Source of the DNA: Lysobacter soli
GTDB lineage: Bacteria; Pseudomonadota; Gammaproteobacteria; Xanthomonadales; Xanthomonadaceae
Assembly: GCF_003382285.1 (NCBI RefSeq)
Contig: NZ_QTJR01000011.1
Location: 1 to 64,000 of the forward strand
Reading direction: 5' to 3'
Length of the DNA: 64,000 bases
In this document: piece by piece, positions 24,633 through 33,837 of the stretch
Layout: each line of letters starts with the position of its first letter
How positions within the stretch are numbered: position 1 is the stretch's first letter
The notes under the pieces: generated by a model
What the model was told of the DNA's origin: nothing
The model's input: the letters and a program-made list of their open reading frames with translations, nothing else
Database searches by the model: none
Made by a program: the position numbers and the translations under genes

Positions 24633-25231
24633 GCGTGTGCCTCCAACCGGTCGCGCAGCAGGTTGCGCGCGCGGTGCAATTGCGCCTTCGAACTGCCGAC
24701 CGCCATGCCGAGTTCGGCGGCGATCTCCTCGTGCTTCCAGCCTTCCACGTCGTACAGGACCAACACCGCCCGGGCGCGCGGCGGCAGGCTGGCGACGGCG
24801 CGTTCCAGGTCCATGGACAGCGCGGTGGTATGTCCGGCCGAATCGGCACTGCCGATCAAGTCGAAAACTTCTTCGTCCGAGTCGCCCTCGTCCTGCGGGC
24901 GGCTGCGGCGGCTGCGCAGTTCCATCAGCGCGGTGTTCACGGCCAGCCGGTGCAGCCAGGTCGAGAACGCCGACTCGAAGCGGAACGCCGGCAGCGCCTG
25001 CCATGCGCGCACGAAGGCTTCCTGCGTCAGGTCCTCCGCGCGGGCGCCGTGACCGCCGACCAAGCGGGCGATGACGCCATGGACGCGCCCGGCATGGCGG
25101 CGATACAGCGCCTCGAAGGCGCGCATCTCGCCGCGCGCGGCCGCCGACACGAGGCTGCGTTCCTCGCTGCCGTCGTCCGGGACGGCGGGGGCATCGGTCA
25201 GGCTTTCGGTCACGACGGTCAGCATGTCCAT
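24629..25231 (-). CDS. ECF RNA polymerase sigma factor
   Basis: 200 aa. Region 2 is seen as AFEALYRRHAGRVHGVIARL and EDLTQEAFVRAWQALPAF; region 4 as ASLPPRARAVLVLYDVEGWKHEEIA followed by the HTH (AELGMAVGSSKAQLHRARNLLRDRL). No FecI features. The start ATG (MDMLTVV) lies 26 bp after the stop of the TPR-sulfotransferase gene, and the next gene overlaps by 4 bp. Likely regulates an envelope-related regulon including the DUF4097 gene (inference). Confidence 0.92.
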   Translation of the reverse strand: MDMLTVVTESLTDAPAVPDDGSEERSLVSAAARGEMRAFEALYRRHAGRVHGVIARLVGGHGARAEDLTQEAFVRAWQALPAFRFESAFSTWLHRLAVNTALMELRSRRSRPQDEGDSDEEVFDLIGSADSAGHTTALSMDLERAVASLPPRARAVLVLYDVEGWKHEEIAAELGMAVGSSKAQLHRARNLLRDRLEAHA

Positions 25232-25257
25232 ATGGATGCGCCGGACGGGGCGCGGGT

Positions 25258-26838
25258 TTAAGGGGACGCCTGCGGCTCGCGCCAGGGCGCCAGGGCCTCG
25301 AGCAGCGGCCCCAGCTTGTCGACGTACGGGGCCCAGGCCGCCTTGCGGTCCTTGATGATGCCTCCGCGCATCTGCGGGCTGCTCGCGGTGGCCACGGCGC
25401 CGGGGCGGTCGAGCGTGGTCGCGGCCGTGTCCCACGGCAGCTCGCAGAAGGCGAGGACCCGGCGCATCGCGCCCTCCGGATCGGCGACCAGCTCGTCGTA
25501 GCGCACGTCCAGGATCCGGCCCGGCATCACCGCGTGCCAGTGCGCCATCAGGCCGCGGTACTGGCCGTACCACTCGGCCAGCTCGCGCTGGTCGTAGGAG
25601 AAGGTGTTCACGTCGGAGAACATCGTGCGCAGGTTCGAGAAGCACGTGTCGACCGGGTCGCGCACCATGTGCAGGATCCGCGCATGCGGCAGCGCGCGGG
25701 CGATGAAACCCAGGTGGAGGAAGTTCGACGGCAGCTTTTCGGTGAGCACCGCCCTGCCCTTCGCGCGCGCCGCCGTGTGTTCGAGGAAACGACGCCCGAG
25801 CGCGGCGTAATCGACCTTGTCCGCCCGGCGCACGAGTTCGGCGTCGAGCACGCCGCGGCTGCGGTAATCGGCGAAGTAACGCATCTGCGAGGCGAACGAA
25901 TACGTCTCGCCGCCGTCGGTGACGTCCGGATGCCCGCCGAGCAACTGTTCCAGGAGCGTGCTGCCGGAGCGGTGCATGCCGACGACGAACACCGGACGGT
26001 ACGGCGCCGGTTCGTCTGCATGCGCATGCCCTGCGGCGACGAACCCGGCATCGCACAGCTTCGCCAGGCCTTCGTACATGCGTCGCGCATCGGTGCGATC
26101 GTGCGGCGACAGCTGGCGCTTGGTGCGGCAGGCATGTTCCAGCGCCTGCCACGACTCGTCGTACGCGCCGATGTCGTGGGCCTCGTTGTGCACGGCGTAG
26201 GCGAGGTACACGCGGCTTTCGCTGCCGGCCGGGACGCGCGAGATGAGCGCCTTCATGCGCGCGACGTGGTTGTGCTCCGGCGTCTGCTTGCGCAGGCGCG
26301 AGAGCACCCAATGCGCCTGCGCGTACGTCGGCAGGATCGCGATGCACTGTTCGAGTTCGTCTTCCGCCTGCTCCATCTGGCCGAAGAACATGTGCACCAC
26401 CCCGCGGAAATAGCGCGCCGGCGCGTGGCGGGGATCGCGTTGCACGGCGAGGTCGAGCAGCTGCATCGCGAGCTCGTTCTCGCCGCTGGTGCTGACGAGC
26501 ATCGCCACTTCGGTGAGCCATGCCGCCGAGCGACGTTCCTGCCAGCGAGAATGCGCCAGGCACTCCATCAGCAGCGCAGGCTCGTTGAACAGCCGCAGCG
26601 CACGCGCGAGGTTGAGCACGGCCTCGTCGCCCTGCGGGCGCGCGGCGAGCGCGCGCACGGCGTACTCGCGCGAATCGCGATAGCGCCCCAGCGACAGCGC
26701 CATGCGGGAGGCACGCAGCATCGCCATGACGTGGTTCGGATCGTGTTCGAGCACGCCGTCGTACGCCGTCAGCGCGGCCGCCCATTGGCCCTGTTTCGCA
26801 TAGGTCTCGGCGCGCTGCCAGAGCGTTGCGGCGTTCAT
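25258..26838 (-). CDS. TPR-sulfotransferase fusion protein
   Basis: 526 aa. N-terminal tetratricopeptide repeats cover about residues 1-230 (for example AETYAKQGQWAAALTAYDGVLEHDPNH and ALSLGRYRDSREYAVRALAARP). A sulfotransferase domain follows from about residue 275, with the PAPS loop VFVVGMHRSGSTLLEQLL and the 3'-phosphate site HMVRDPVDTCFSNL. TPR-sulfotransferases are common near TBDRs and oxygenases in Xanthomonadales; tyrosylprotein sulfotransferases share the fold. The start overlaps the stop of the upstream gene by 4 bp, so they are coupled. Confidence 0.9.
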   Translation of the reverse strand: MNAATLWQRAETYAKQGQWAAALTAYDGVLEHDPNHVMAMLRASRMALSLGRYRDSREYAVRALAARPQGDEAVLNLARALRLFNEPALLMECLAHSRWQERRSAAWLTEVAMLVSTSGENELAMQLLDLAVQRDPRHAPARYFRGVVHMFFGQMEQAEDELEQCIAILPTYAQAHWVLSRLRKQTPEHNHVARMKALISRVPAGSESRVYLAYAVHNEAHDIGAYDESWQALEHACRTKRQLSPHDRTDARRMYEGLAKLCDAGFVAAGHAHADEPAPYRPVFVVGMHRSGSTLLEQLLGGHPDVTDGGETYSFASQMRYFADYRSRGVLDAELVRRADKVDYAALGRRFLEHTAARAKGRAVLTEKLPSNFLHLGFIARALPHARILHMVRDPVDTCFSNLRTMFSDVNTFSYDQRELAEWYGQYRGLMAHWHAVMPGRILDVRYDELVADPEGAMRRVLAFCELPWDTAATTLDRPGAVATASSPQMRGGIIKDRKAAWAPYVDKLGPLLEALAPWREPQASP

Positions 26839-27866
26839 GTCCAGTCCCGTGGCGGTTGCATGGGCAGCGGCGATCCCAGGTGCGGCAGCACGAAGCGCTG
26901 CGCCCAGTCGCGGGCGCGTGCGAGTTCAGCGCCGAAGCGTTCATGGACCATGCGCGCTTCCCGTGCGCGTTGCTCCGCACTGTATTCCACCGACATCGCC
27001 TTCGCATTGCGATGGGCGACCTCGCGCGCGCGAAGGCGCAGCGTGTCTTCCGGCGACGGCATCCGCCACCAGCGCGCGCAGTCGACGACGACGTTCTCGG
27101 GATCGTCAGCGAGGGTCGCGAAATCGAGCACGCGCACGCGTTCGCCGAAATCGCGCACGAGCCCGGCGAGCAGATCGCGCTGCGCCACCCATTGCAGTGC
27201 GACCGCGCACAGCAGGTCCGGCGGCTGCAACGCCTGCGCCGGAAGGCGCTGATGGAGCGTTCCGGCGCTCAGCGCGCGCCCGGCGAGTTCCGGTACTTTT
27301 GCCTGCGTTTCCGGGGTTTTCTTGATGTTGGAGACGAGGAAATCGTCCAGGGTCGAGGTCAGCAGCACCGCGCGGCTTTCGGGGGATGCACGCAGCAGCT
27401 CCGGCGCGATGTTGAGCGCCGCGTGCGTGGCCTTCACCAGTACGCTGCCATCGGGCGTCCACGGACGCGACAGCAGGCGCACCGTCGTGTCGCACAGCCC
27501 GTCGATCGACCAGCCCGAATGACGTGCATCGCCGAGGCGCCGCAGCACCAGCGGTTCCTTGAGCGCAACTTGGTAATCCGGCACGTGGACGGCGCGCGCG
27601 AGCAGCGTCGAGCCGCAGAACGAGGTGTGGAACAGCCAGGCCGGCGGGCGCTGTGACGGCAACGCGGCGAAACGGTCGGCCGGCACGTGCTCGATCGACG
27701 CGAGCGTCGCGTCCAGTCGCGTGTCGAGGAAGGTTGAGCGTTCGAGCACTTCGACGTCGAGCATCGCCATGTCGAAACGACGTTGCGGCACGTGAAGGTC
27801 GACGGGAAACCAGCGCGCATCAGTCGCGCGCACCGGCAACGTTGCATCGAAGCTCGCCGTCTCCAC
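26835..27866 (-). CDS. Sulfotransferase-like P-loop protein
   Basis: 343 aa. The stretch AWLFHTSFCGSTLLARAV (about residues 75-92) resembles the 5'-phosphosulfate loop with the GST core, and AVLLTSTLDDFLVSNIKK resembles the 3'-phosphate-binding strand/helix of the fold, although the usual Arg-Ser pair is altered. I therefore call it sulfotransferase-like rather than an enzyme of proven type. It is coupled to the TPR-sulfotransferase by a 4-bp overlap and lies 34 bp downstream of a 2OG oxygenase. Confidence 0.65.
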   Translation of the reverse strand: METASFDATLPVRATDARWFPVDLHVPQRRFDMAMLDVEVLERSTFLDTRLDATLASIEHVPADRFAALPSQRPPAWLFHTSFCGSTLLARAVHVPDYQVALKEPLVLRRLGDARHSGWSIDGLCDTTVRLLSRPWTPDGSVLVKATHAALNIAPELLRASPESRAVLLTSTLDDFLVSNIKKTPETQAKVPELAGRALSAGTLHQRLPAQALQPPDLLCAVALQWVAQRDLLAGLVRDFGERVRVLDFATLADDPENVVVDCARWWRMPSPEDTLRLRAREVAHRNAKAMSVEYSAEQRAREARMVHERFGAELARARDWAQRFVLPHLGSPLPMQPPRDWT

Positions 27867-27900
27867 GCGCCCTCCCGGGATGGTTGCCTGCTCGGGTGCG

Positions 27901-28485
27901 TCAGGCGGGAGCGCGCTGGCGCTCGAACTTGATCGCGAACGTGTACCGCGGCGCGTAGCAGATGCGGTTCGGCGGCCGACCGACGTGCTTGATCGCGCCG
28001 TCGAAGATCACCAGCCGGCCCGGGCGCGGCTGCACTGCCGCAGCGACTTCGTCGTTGGCGTCGAAAAACATCGTCTCGCCGCCCCATTCCAGGTCCCAGT
28101 GCTCGCACAGGTACCACAGCGCGGTGAGGTCGTGCTGGTCCGGGAGGCAGTCGGTGTGGCTGAAAAGCATGTCGCCGAAGGTCGCGACGTTGGTGTACGC
28201 GCGGTACGGGCGGTAGCCGTACTCGCGCGTGGTGAAGCCGAGCACCGCACGCGCGGTGACGTCGAAAATAGGCTGCTGCACGAGCGCTTCGAGCTTGATT
28301 TCGGTCGCCCAGTGCTTGTGCTCGGCAGTTTCCGGCCGGGCGACCTCGGTGCGCGTGAACGCGGCCTTGGCCAGGCCGCGCACGTAATCGGCCACGTTGG
28401 GAAGGTGGCCGTCGAACACCCGCAGCGGGCGGCCGTCGATCTCGAATTCACGACTGGCCGCGAGCGCGGCGGGGTTCGGTGTCAT
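27901..28485 (-). CDS. 2OG-Fe(II) oxygenase (prolyl 4-hydroxylase-like)
   Basis: 194 aa. Fe ligands can be assigned: His110 and Asp112 in FSHTDCLP and His167 in GAIKHVGRPP, with a downstream Arg in APRYTFAIKF for 2OG binding. WGGETMFFDANDE is typical for the prolyl 4-hydroxylase alpha-subunit type. The substrate is probably a peptide or small molecule. The gene begins 7 bp after pckG stops and is followed by two sulfotransferase-type genes, so hydroxylation and sulfation may act on the same target (inference). Confidence 0.85.
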   Translation of the reverse strand: MTPNPAALAASREFEIDGRPLRVFDGHLPNVADYVRGLAKAAFTRTEVARPETAEHKHWATEIKLEALVQQPIFDVTARAVLGFTTREYGYRPYRAYTNVATFGDMLFSHTDCLPDQHDLTALWYLCEHWDLEWGGETMFFDANDEVAAAVQPRPGRLVIFDGAIKHVGRPPNRICYAPRYTFAIKFERQRAPA

Positions 28486-28492
28486 GCAGGCC

Positions 28493-30301
28493 TCAGTTCT
28501 GCAGCGCCTTCGCGATGCGCTGCTGTTCGTCCTTCAGCGCCTGCGGCATGCGCGGACCGTATTCGTCCAGGTAGTCGCCGATGCTCGCGAATTCGGCTTG
28601 CCAGCCTTCGCGCTCGAAACCGAACAGCTTGGCGCGTGCTTCGTCGGTGAGTTCCACGCCGTCGAGGTTGATCTCGTCGTCCTTCGGCAGGTGGCCGATC
28701 GGCGTTTCGACCGAACCGGCTTCGCCCTTCACGCGCTGGATCATCCACTCCAGCACGCGCAGGTTCTCGCCGAAGCCCGGCCACAGGAATGAACCGTCGT
28801 CGCCCTTGCGGAACCAGTTGACGTGGAAGATCTTCGGCAGCTTTGCGCCGGCCTGGTCGAAGGAGAGCCAATGCGTGAAGTAGTCGGCGAAGTTGTAGCC
28901 GCAGAACGGCTTCATCGCCATCGGATCGCGGCGCATCACGCCCACTGCACCGGTTGCGGCAGCGGTGGTTTCCGAGCCCATCGCGGCGCCGACGAGCACG
29001 CCGTGCGTCCAGTCGCGGGCTTCGAACACCAGCGGCACCAACGACGGACGACGTCCACCGAAGACGATCGCGCTGATCGGCACGCCGGCGGCGTTTTCCG
29101 CTTCGGGCGAGTAGCTCGGGCACTGCCTGGCGCTCACGGTGAAGCGCGAGTTCGGATGCGCGGCCGGGCCCTTGGCCGCGTCGTACGCGTTGCCACGCCA
29201 GTCGGTGACCGGCTGCTGGCCGTCGTCGAGGCCTTCCCACCACGGCTGGTTGTCGGCGGTGACGCCGACATTGGTGAAGATCGTGTTGCTCTGGATCGAC
29301 TTGAGCGCGTTCGGGTTCGACTTGGCCGACGTGCCCGGCGCGACGCCGAAGAAGCCGGCCTCCGGATTGATCGCGTACAGGCGGCCATCGGCGCCCGGGC
29401 GCATCCAGCAGATGTCGTCGCCCACCGTCCAGACCTTCCAGCCGTCGGCGCGGTAACCTTCCGGCGGAATCAGCATGGCCAGGTTGGTCTTGCCGCACGC
29501 GGACGGGAATGCCGCGGCGATGTAGTGCGTTTCGCCCTGGGGATTTTCCAGGCCGAGGATCAGCATGTGTTCGGCGAGCCAGCCTTCCGAACGGGCCTGG
29601 TGCGAGGCGATGCGCAGCGCGTGGCACTTCTTGCCCAGCAGCGCGTTGCCACCGTAGCCCGAACCGAACGACTTGATCGTCAGTTCTTCCGGGAAATGCA
29701 TGATGAAGCGGCGCTCCGGATCGAGTTCGCCGATCGAATGCAGGCCGCGCACGAACTTCCCTTCGCGCTCGATGCGCGCCAGCGGAGCCGCGCCCATGCG
29801 CGTCATGATGCGCATGTTCGCCACGACGTACGGGCTGTCGGTGATTTCCACGCCGCAACGCGACAGCGGCGAATCGATCGGGCCCATGCAGTACGGGATC
29901 ACGTACATCGTCCGGCCCTTCATGCAGCCGTCGAAGAGCGCGTCCATCTTCGCGTGACCATCTGCCGGCGCCATCCAGTGGTTGTTCGGGCCGGCGTCGT
30001 CCTGCTTCGTCGTGCAGACGAAGGTGAGGTGTTCGACGCGGGCGACGTCGTCCGGATGCGAGCGGTGCAGGTAGCTGTTCGGGTGCGTGGTCTCGTTGAG
30101 CTTGATCAACGTGCCGTCGGCCTGCATCTGCGCGATCAGCGCGGCGTTCTCGGCATCGCTGCCATCGCACCAGTGGATGGCGTCGGGCTTGGTCAGCGCG
30201 GCGACTTCGGCGACCCACGCATTGAGCGCGGCGAGCTTGCTGCCTTCGCTCCCCGGGGCGACGGCAGGTTGTTTGGCGACGTCATGGGAAATGGCATTCA
30301 T
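28493..30301 (-). CDS. pckG: Phosphoenolpyruvate carboxykinase (GTP)
   Basis: 602 aa, full length. Converts oxaloacetate and GTP to PEP, the first step of gluconeogenesis from TCA intermediates. The GTP-class signatures are present: AAFPSACGKTNLAML with the reactive Cys in the kinase-1 loop (near residue 265), YVIPYCMGPIDSPLS, FGSGYGGNALLGKKC and EARDWTHGVLVGAAMGSET. Growth on fatty acids links it functionally to the nearby fadE. It is unusual that three genes of modification type follow at short spacing on the same strand. Confidence 0.97.
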   Translation of the reverse strand: MNAISHDVAKQPAVAPGSEGSKLAALNAWVAEVAALTKPDAIHWCDGSDAENAALIAQMQADGTLIKLNETTHPNSYLHRSHPDDVARVEHLTFVCTTKQDDAGPNNHWMAPADGHAKMDALFDGCMKGRTMYVIPYCMGPIDSPLSRCGVEITDSPYVVANMRIMTRMGAAPLARIEREGKFVRGLHSIGELDPERRFIMHFPEELTIKSFGSGYGGNALLGKKCHALRIASHQARSEGWLAEHMLILGLENPQGETHYIAAAFPSACGKTNLAMLIPPEGYRADGWKVWTVGDDICWMRPGADGRLYAINPEAGFFGVAPGTSAKSNPNALKSIQSNTIFTNVGVTADNQPWWEGLDDGQQPVTDWRGNAYDAAKGPAAHPNSRFTVSARQCPSYSPEAENAAGVPISAIVFGGRRPSLVPLVFEARDWTHGVLVGAAMGSETTAAATGAVGVMRRDPMAMKPFCGYNFADYFTHWLSFDQAGAKLPKIFHVNWFRKGDDGSFLWPGFGENLRVLEWMIQRVKGEAGSVETPIGHLPKDDEINLDGVELTDEARAKLFGFEREGWQAEFASIGDYLDEYGPRMPQALKDEQQRIAKALQN

Positions 30302-30358
30302 TGCGGAACTACCTCCAGCGGGGGCCGGCTTTATGGGAAATCTGGCTGACGATCGGGC

Positions 30359-31021
30359 TCATGCTGAAGGAATCAGCGTGGCCATCATGTGCTCGACATA
30401 GGCCTCGAATTCGTCGTGCTGCATGCGCGCCTGGTGCAGCTGCAGGTTCAGCTGCAGGAAGCCGACATAGGCGGCGTACAGCAGACGCGCGCGGTGCTGG
30501 GCGTCGGTACGGCTGAGCCCGGCCTGGCGGAACGATGCGGTGAGGTACTCCAGGCGACGCTCGGACACGCGTCCGATTACCGGCTGCACCGCCGGATGGT
30601 CCAGCGCCTTGAGCAGCTCGGAATAGATGACGTGCGACTTGAATTCGTGCGCGACCAGCGTGAACAGCGCGCGCAGGCGCTCGCGCGGGTCGGAAATGGG
30701 TTCGAGCTGTCCGAAGACGGTTTCCTGCTCGACCTTCTCCCAGCGCTCCAGCGCCGCGACGAGCAGCGCATCGCGGGACGGGAAATGCCAGTAGAAGCTG
30801 CCCTTCGTCACGCCGAGCCGGCGCGCGAGCGGTTCGACCGCGACCGCGGCGACGCCCTGTTCGGCAATGAGGTCCAAGGCGGCCTGGGCCCAGTCGTCGG
30901 CGCTCAGGCGGCCGGTGCGTTCAGGCGCGGATCGTGCCTGTGCCGTCCTCTCGCCGGTTGCGCGTTCGCCGGGACGGTCCTGTCCGGCTCCTTCGTGCTT
31001 GGTCTGGGCGTCTGAGCTCAT
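30359..31021 (-). CDS. TetR family transcriptional regulator
   Basis: 220 aa. An Ala/Arg/Glu-rich N-terminal tail of about 45 residues precedes the HTH (WAQAALDLIAEQGVAAVAVEPLARRLGVTKGSFYWHFPSRDALLVAAL), typical TetR. The ligand domain contains ERWEKVEQETVFGQLEPISDPRERLRALF. A longer start (MVKLET, 31039) is possible; the ATG at 31021 has GGAA upstream. Divergent from fadE, whose promoter carries an inverted repeat, so it is probably a repressor of acyl-CoA dehydrogenase sensing acyl-CoA or fatty acid (inference). Confidence 0.9.
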   Translation of the reverse strand: MSSDAQTKHEGAGQDRPGERATGERTAQARSAPERTGRLSADDWAQAALDLIAEQGVAAVAVEPLARRLGVTKGSFYWHFPSRDALLVAALERWEKVEQETVFGQLEPISDPRERLRALFTLVAHEFKSHVIYSELLKALDHPAVQPVIGRVSERRLEYLTASFRQAGLSRTDAQHRARLLYAAYVGFLQLNLQLHQARMQHDEFEAYVEHMMATLIPSA

Positions 31022-31121
31022 GGTTTCCAGTTTAACCATACGCCAGCGGCGGGAACAGTATGCAGGCCGTCAAGAACCCCGAAAGAAGGCATGAAGGCGA
31101 GCCGGTCTGGCAAAGGTGCGG

Positions 31122-31151
31122 TTGACAGTAGCGCGGCGATCTTACCATACT
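31122..31151 (+). promoter_or_regulatory. fadE promoter: TTGACA - 18 bp - CATACT
   Basis: Perfect -35 and a CATACT -10 at 18-bp spacing, directed at fadE, with a leader of roughly 135 bases. Confidence 0.7.
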
Positions 31152-31166
31152 CGCCCGTATGGCAAG
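31141..31166. promoter_or_regulatory. Operator-like dyad on the fadE promoter
   Basis: CTTACCATAC-TCGCCC-GTATGGCAAG: a 26-bp inverted repeat with only one mismatched pair per half, overlapping the -10. The half-site CCATAC also occurs at 31036-31041 near the TetR start. Likely TetR binding site. Confidence 0.65.
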
Positions 31167-31293
31167 CGTTTGATGCGCGCGCTTGAATGCCGAGCGGTAA
31201 ACGGGATGTTCCCGGAAAGGCACCTGCGCATCGCCGCGACCCGACCACACTTACCTTTAATACGTACCGCCGCACCGCTGCTGGAGCGCTGTC

Positions 31294-33762
31294 ATGAGCA
31301 TCGCGATTCCCTTCATTGCCTTCCTGCTGGTCGGCGCCATCGCCGCCTACCACCGCCTGCGACTGCCGGTCTGGGCGGCGCTGACCGCCACCGCGCTGGT
31401 CGCCTGCTGGCTGCTCGGCGCCAACGGCACGGCCACCGTCGTCGCCGCCATCGTCACCGCGGTGATCGCGGTGCCGCTGCTGCTGCCGCAGTTCCGCCTG
31501 CCGTTCATCACCAAGCCGCTGCTGGGCTTCTACACGAAGATCCTGCCGCCACTGTCGGAAACCGAACGCGTCGCGCTGGAAGCCGGCACCGTCGGCTGGG
31601 AAGGCCAGCTGTTCTCCGGCAAGCCCGATTGGGACGTGCTGCACAACCAGCCGCGCCCGACGCTGAGCGCCGATGAGCAGGCCTTCCTCGACGGCCCGGT
31701 CGAAGAGCTGTGCAAGATGATCGACGACTGGCAGATCACCCACGTCGACGCCGACCTCTCGCCGGAGCTGTGGGATTTCATCAAGAAGAACAAGTTCTTC
31801 GGCATGATCGTGCCGAAGGAATACGGTGGCCTGGGCTTCACCGCGCTGGGCAACCACAAGGTGATCCAGAAGCTGGCGTCGATGTCCTCGGTGGTGTCCT
31901 CCACCGTCGGCGTGCCGAACTCGCTCGGCCCGGCCGAGCTGCTGATGCACTACGGCACGCAGGAGCAGAAGGACCACTACCTTCCGCGCCTGGCCGACGG
32001 CCGTGAAGTGCCGTGCTTCGGCCTGACCGGCCCGTGGGCCGGTTCGGATGCGACGTCGATCCCCGACTACGGCATCGTCTGCATGGGCGAATGGAACGGC
32101 GCGCGCGTGGTCGGCGTGAAGCTGACCTTCGACAAGCGCTACATCACGCTCGCCCCGGTCGCGACGCTGATCGGCCTGGCGTTCCGCATGTACGACCCGG
32201 AAGGCCTGATCGGCGACAAGCAGGACATCGGCATCACGCTGGCACTGCTGCCGCGCGACACCGCCGGCGTCGAGATCGGCCGCCGCGCGATGCCGCTCAA
32301 CAGCCCGTTCCAGAACGGCCCGATCCGCGGCAAGGACGTCTTCATCCCGCTCAGCCAGCTCATCGGCGGAGAAGCCTACGCCGGCAAGGGCTGGCAGATG
32401 CTGGTCGAATGCCTGTCGATCGGCCGCTCGATCACGCTGCCGTCCACCGCGTCGGGCGGCTCGAAGTTCGGTGCGGTCGTCACCGGTTCGTATGCGCGCA
32501 TCCGCAAGCAGTTCGGCCTGTCGGTCGGCCGCTTCGAGGGCGTGGAAGAAGCGCTGGCCCGCATCGGCGGCAATGCGTACACCATCAGCGCGCTGGCCGA
32601 AGCCTCGGCCGCTGCCGTGGCGCGTGGCGAGTTGCCGGCGGTGCCGTCGACCATCTCGAAGTACCACTGCACCGAGCTGGGCCGTGAAGTCGCGCGCGAC
32701 ACGATGGACATCATCGGCGGCAAGGGCATCATCCTCGGCCCGCGCAACTTCGCCGGCCGCAACTGGCAGGCCGCGCCGATCATGATCACCGTGGAAGGCG
32801 CGAACATCATGACGCGCTCGCTGATGATCTTCGGCCAGGGCGCGATCCTGTGCCATCCGTGGGTGCTGAAGGAAATGAAGGCGGCGACGCTGCCCGATCC
32901 GGCCGAGCGCCTGCGCGAGTTCGACCGCAATCTGTTCGGCCATATCGGCTTCGCGATCTCCAACGCCGTGCGTTCGTTCTGGTTCGGCCTGACGTCGGCG
33001 CGCCTGGGCAAGGCGCCCGGTGACGCCTACACGCGTCGCTACTACCGCAAGCTCAACCGCTATTCGGCGGCGCTGGCGCTGTGCGCGGACACCTCGATGC
33101 TGCTGCTCGGCGGCAAGCTGAAGTTCAAGGAATCGCTGTCGGGCCGCCTGGGCGACGTGCTGAGCAACCTGTACATCGCCAGCGCGCTGCTCAAGCGCTA
33201 CCAGGACGAAGGCTGCCCGGTCACCGACCAGCCGCTGCTGGCGTGGTCGATCCACAACGCGACGTTCAAGATCGAGAAGGCGTTCTCCGGCGCGCTGCGC
33301 AACTTCCCGATCCGTCCGGTCGGCTGGCTGCTGTGGGCGCTGGTGTTCCCGCTGGGTCGTCGCGCGCAGTACCCGAGCGACCGCCTGGGCCACAAGGTCG
33401 CTTCCCTGCTGATGTCGCCGAACGAAGCGCGCGATCGCCTCGGCAAGGGCGTGTTCCTGACGCCGACCGCCAACAACCCGGGCGGCCGCATCGCCAGCTA
33501 CCTGCAGAAGGCCGTGCTCGCCGAGCCGGTGGAGCGCAAGTTCCTCAAGGCGCTCAAGCAGAAGGGCATCGAGGCGCACGATTTCGCCTCGCAGCTCGAG
33601 GAAGGCGTGCGCGAAGGCTGGATCACCGCCGACGAGCGCCGCCAGCTGGAAGAGCTGCGCGAGCTGACGATCGACACGATCAGCGTCGACGACTTCGATC
33701 CGTCCGAGCTGCGCGCCGCCACCTCGGAGATCGGCAAGCGCGACAGCCGCTACGCCGCCTGA
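31294..33762 (+). CDS. fadE: Acyl-CoA dehydrogenase FadE
   Basis: 822 aa, the large FadE form. Two N-terminal membrane segments (IPFIAFLLVGAIAAYHRL and AALTATALVACWLLGANG) precede the acyl-CoA dehydrogenase domain (FFGMIVPKEYGGLGFTALGN; CFGLTGPWAGSDATSIPDYG) and a C-terminal DUF1974 region. It catalyses the FAD-dependent first oxidation of beta-oxidation. The ATG is preceded by GGAG. Regulated by the divergent TetR protein in all likelihood. Confidence 0.96.
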   Translation: MSIAIPFIAFLLVGAIAAYHRLRLPVWAALTATALVACWLLGANGTATVVAAIVTAVIAVPLLLPQFRLPFITKPLLGFYTKILPPLSETERVALEAGTVGWEGQLFSGKPDWDVLHNQPRPTLSADEQAFLDGPVEELCKMIDDWQITHVDADLSPELWDFIKKNKFFGMIVPKEYGGLGFTALGNHKVIQKLASMSSVVSSTVGVPNSLGPAELLMHYGTQEQKDHYLPRLADGREVPCFGLTGPWAGSDATSIPDYGIVCMGEWNGARVVGVKLTFDKRYITLAPVATLIGLAFRMYDPEGLIGDKQDIGITLALLPRDTAGVEIGRRAMPLNSPFQNGPIRGKDVFIPLSQLIGGEAYAGKGWQMLVECLSIGRSITLPSTASGGSKFGAVVTGSYARIRKQFGLSVGRFEGVEEALARIGGNAYTISALAEASAAAVARGELPAVPSTISKYHCTELGREVARDTMDIIGGKGIILGPRNFAGRNWQAAPIMITVEGANIMTRSLMIFGQGAILCHPWVLKEMKAATLPDPAERLREFDRNLFGHIGFAISNAVRSFWFGLTSARLGKAPGDAYTRRYYRKLNRYSAALALCADTSMLLLGGKLKFKESLSGRLGDVLSNLYIASALLKRYQDEGCPVTDQPLLAWSIHNATFKIEKAFSGALRNFPIRPVGWLLWALVFPLGRRAQYPSDRLGHKVASLLMSPNEARDRLGKGVFLTPTANNPGGRIASYLQKAVLAEPVERKFLKALKQKGIEAHDFASQLEEGVREGWITADERRQLEELRELTIDTISVDDFDPSELRAATSEIGKRDSRYAA

Positions 33763-33782
33763 GGCGACGCGATCTGAAACCA

Positions 33783-33809
33783 ACGACGGCGGGCATGTCC
33801 CGCCGTCGT
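33783..33809 (+). terminator. Intergenic hairpin after fadE
   Basis: ACGACGGCGGG-CATGT-CCCGCCGTCGT, an 11-bp perfect stem without a T tract, between fadE and the DUF4442 gene. It may attenuate read-through or protect the fadE 3' end. Confidence 0.55.
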
Positions 33810-33837
33810 CGTATCCGGCCACTGGAACACGTCCGCC

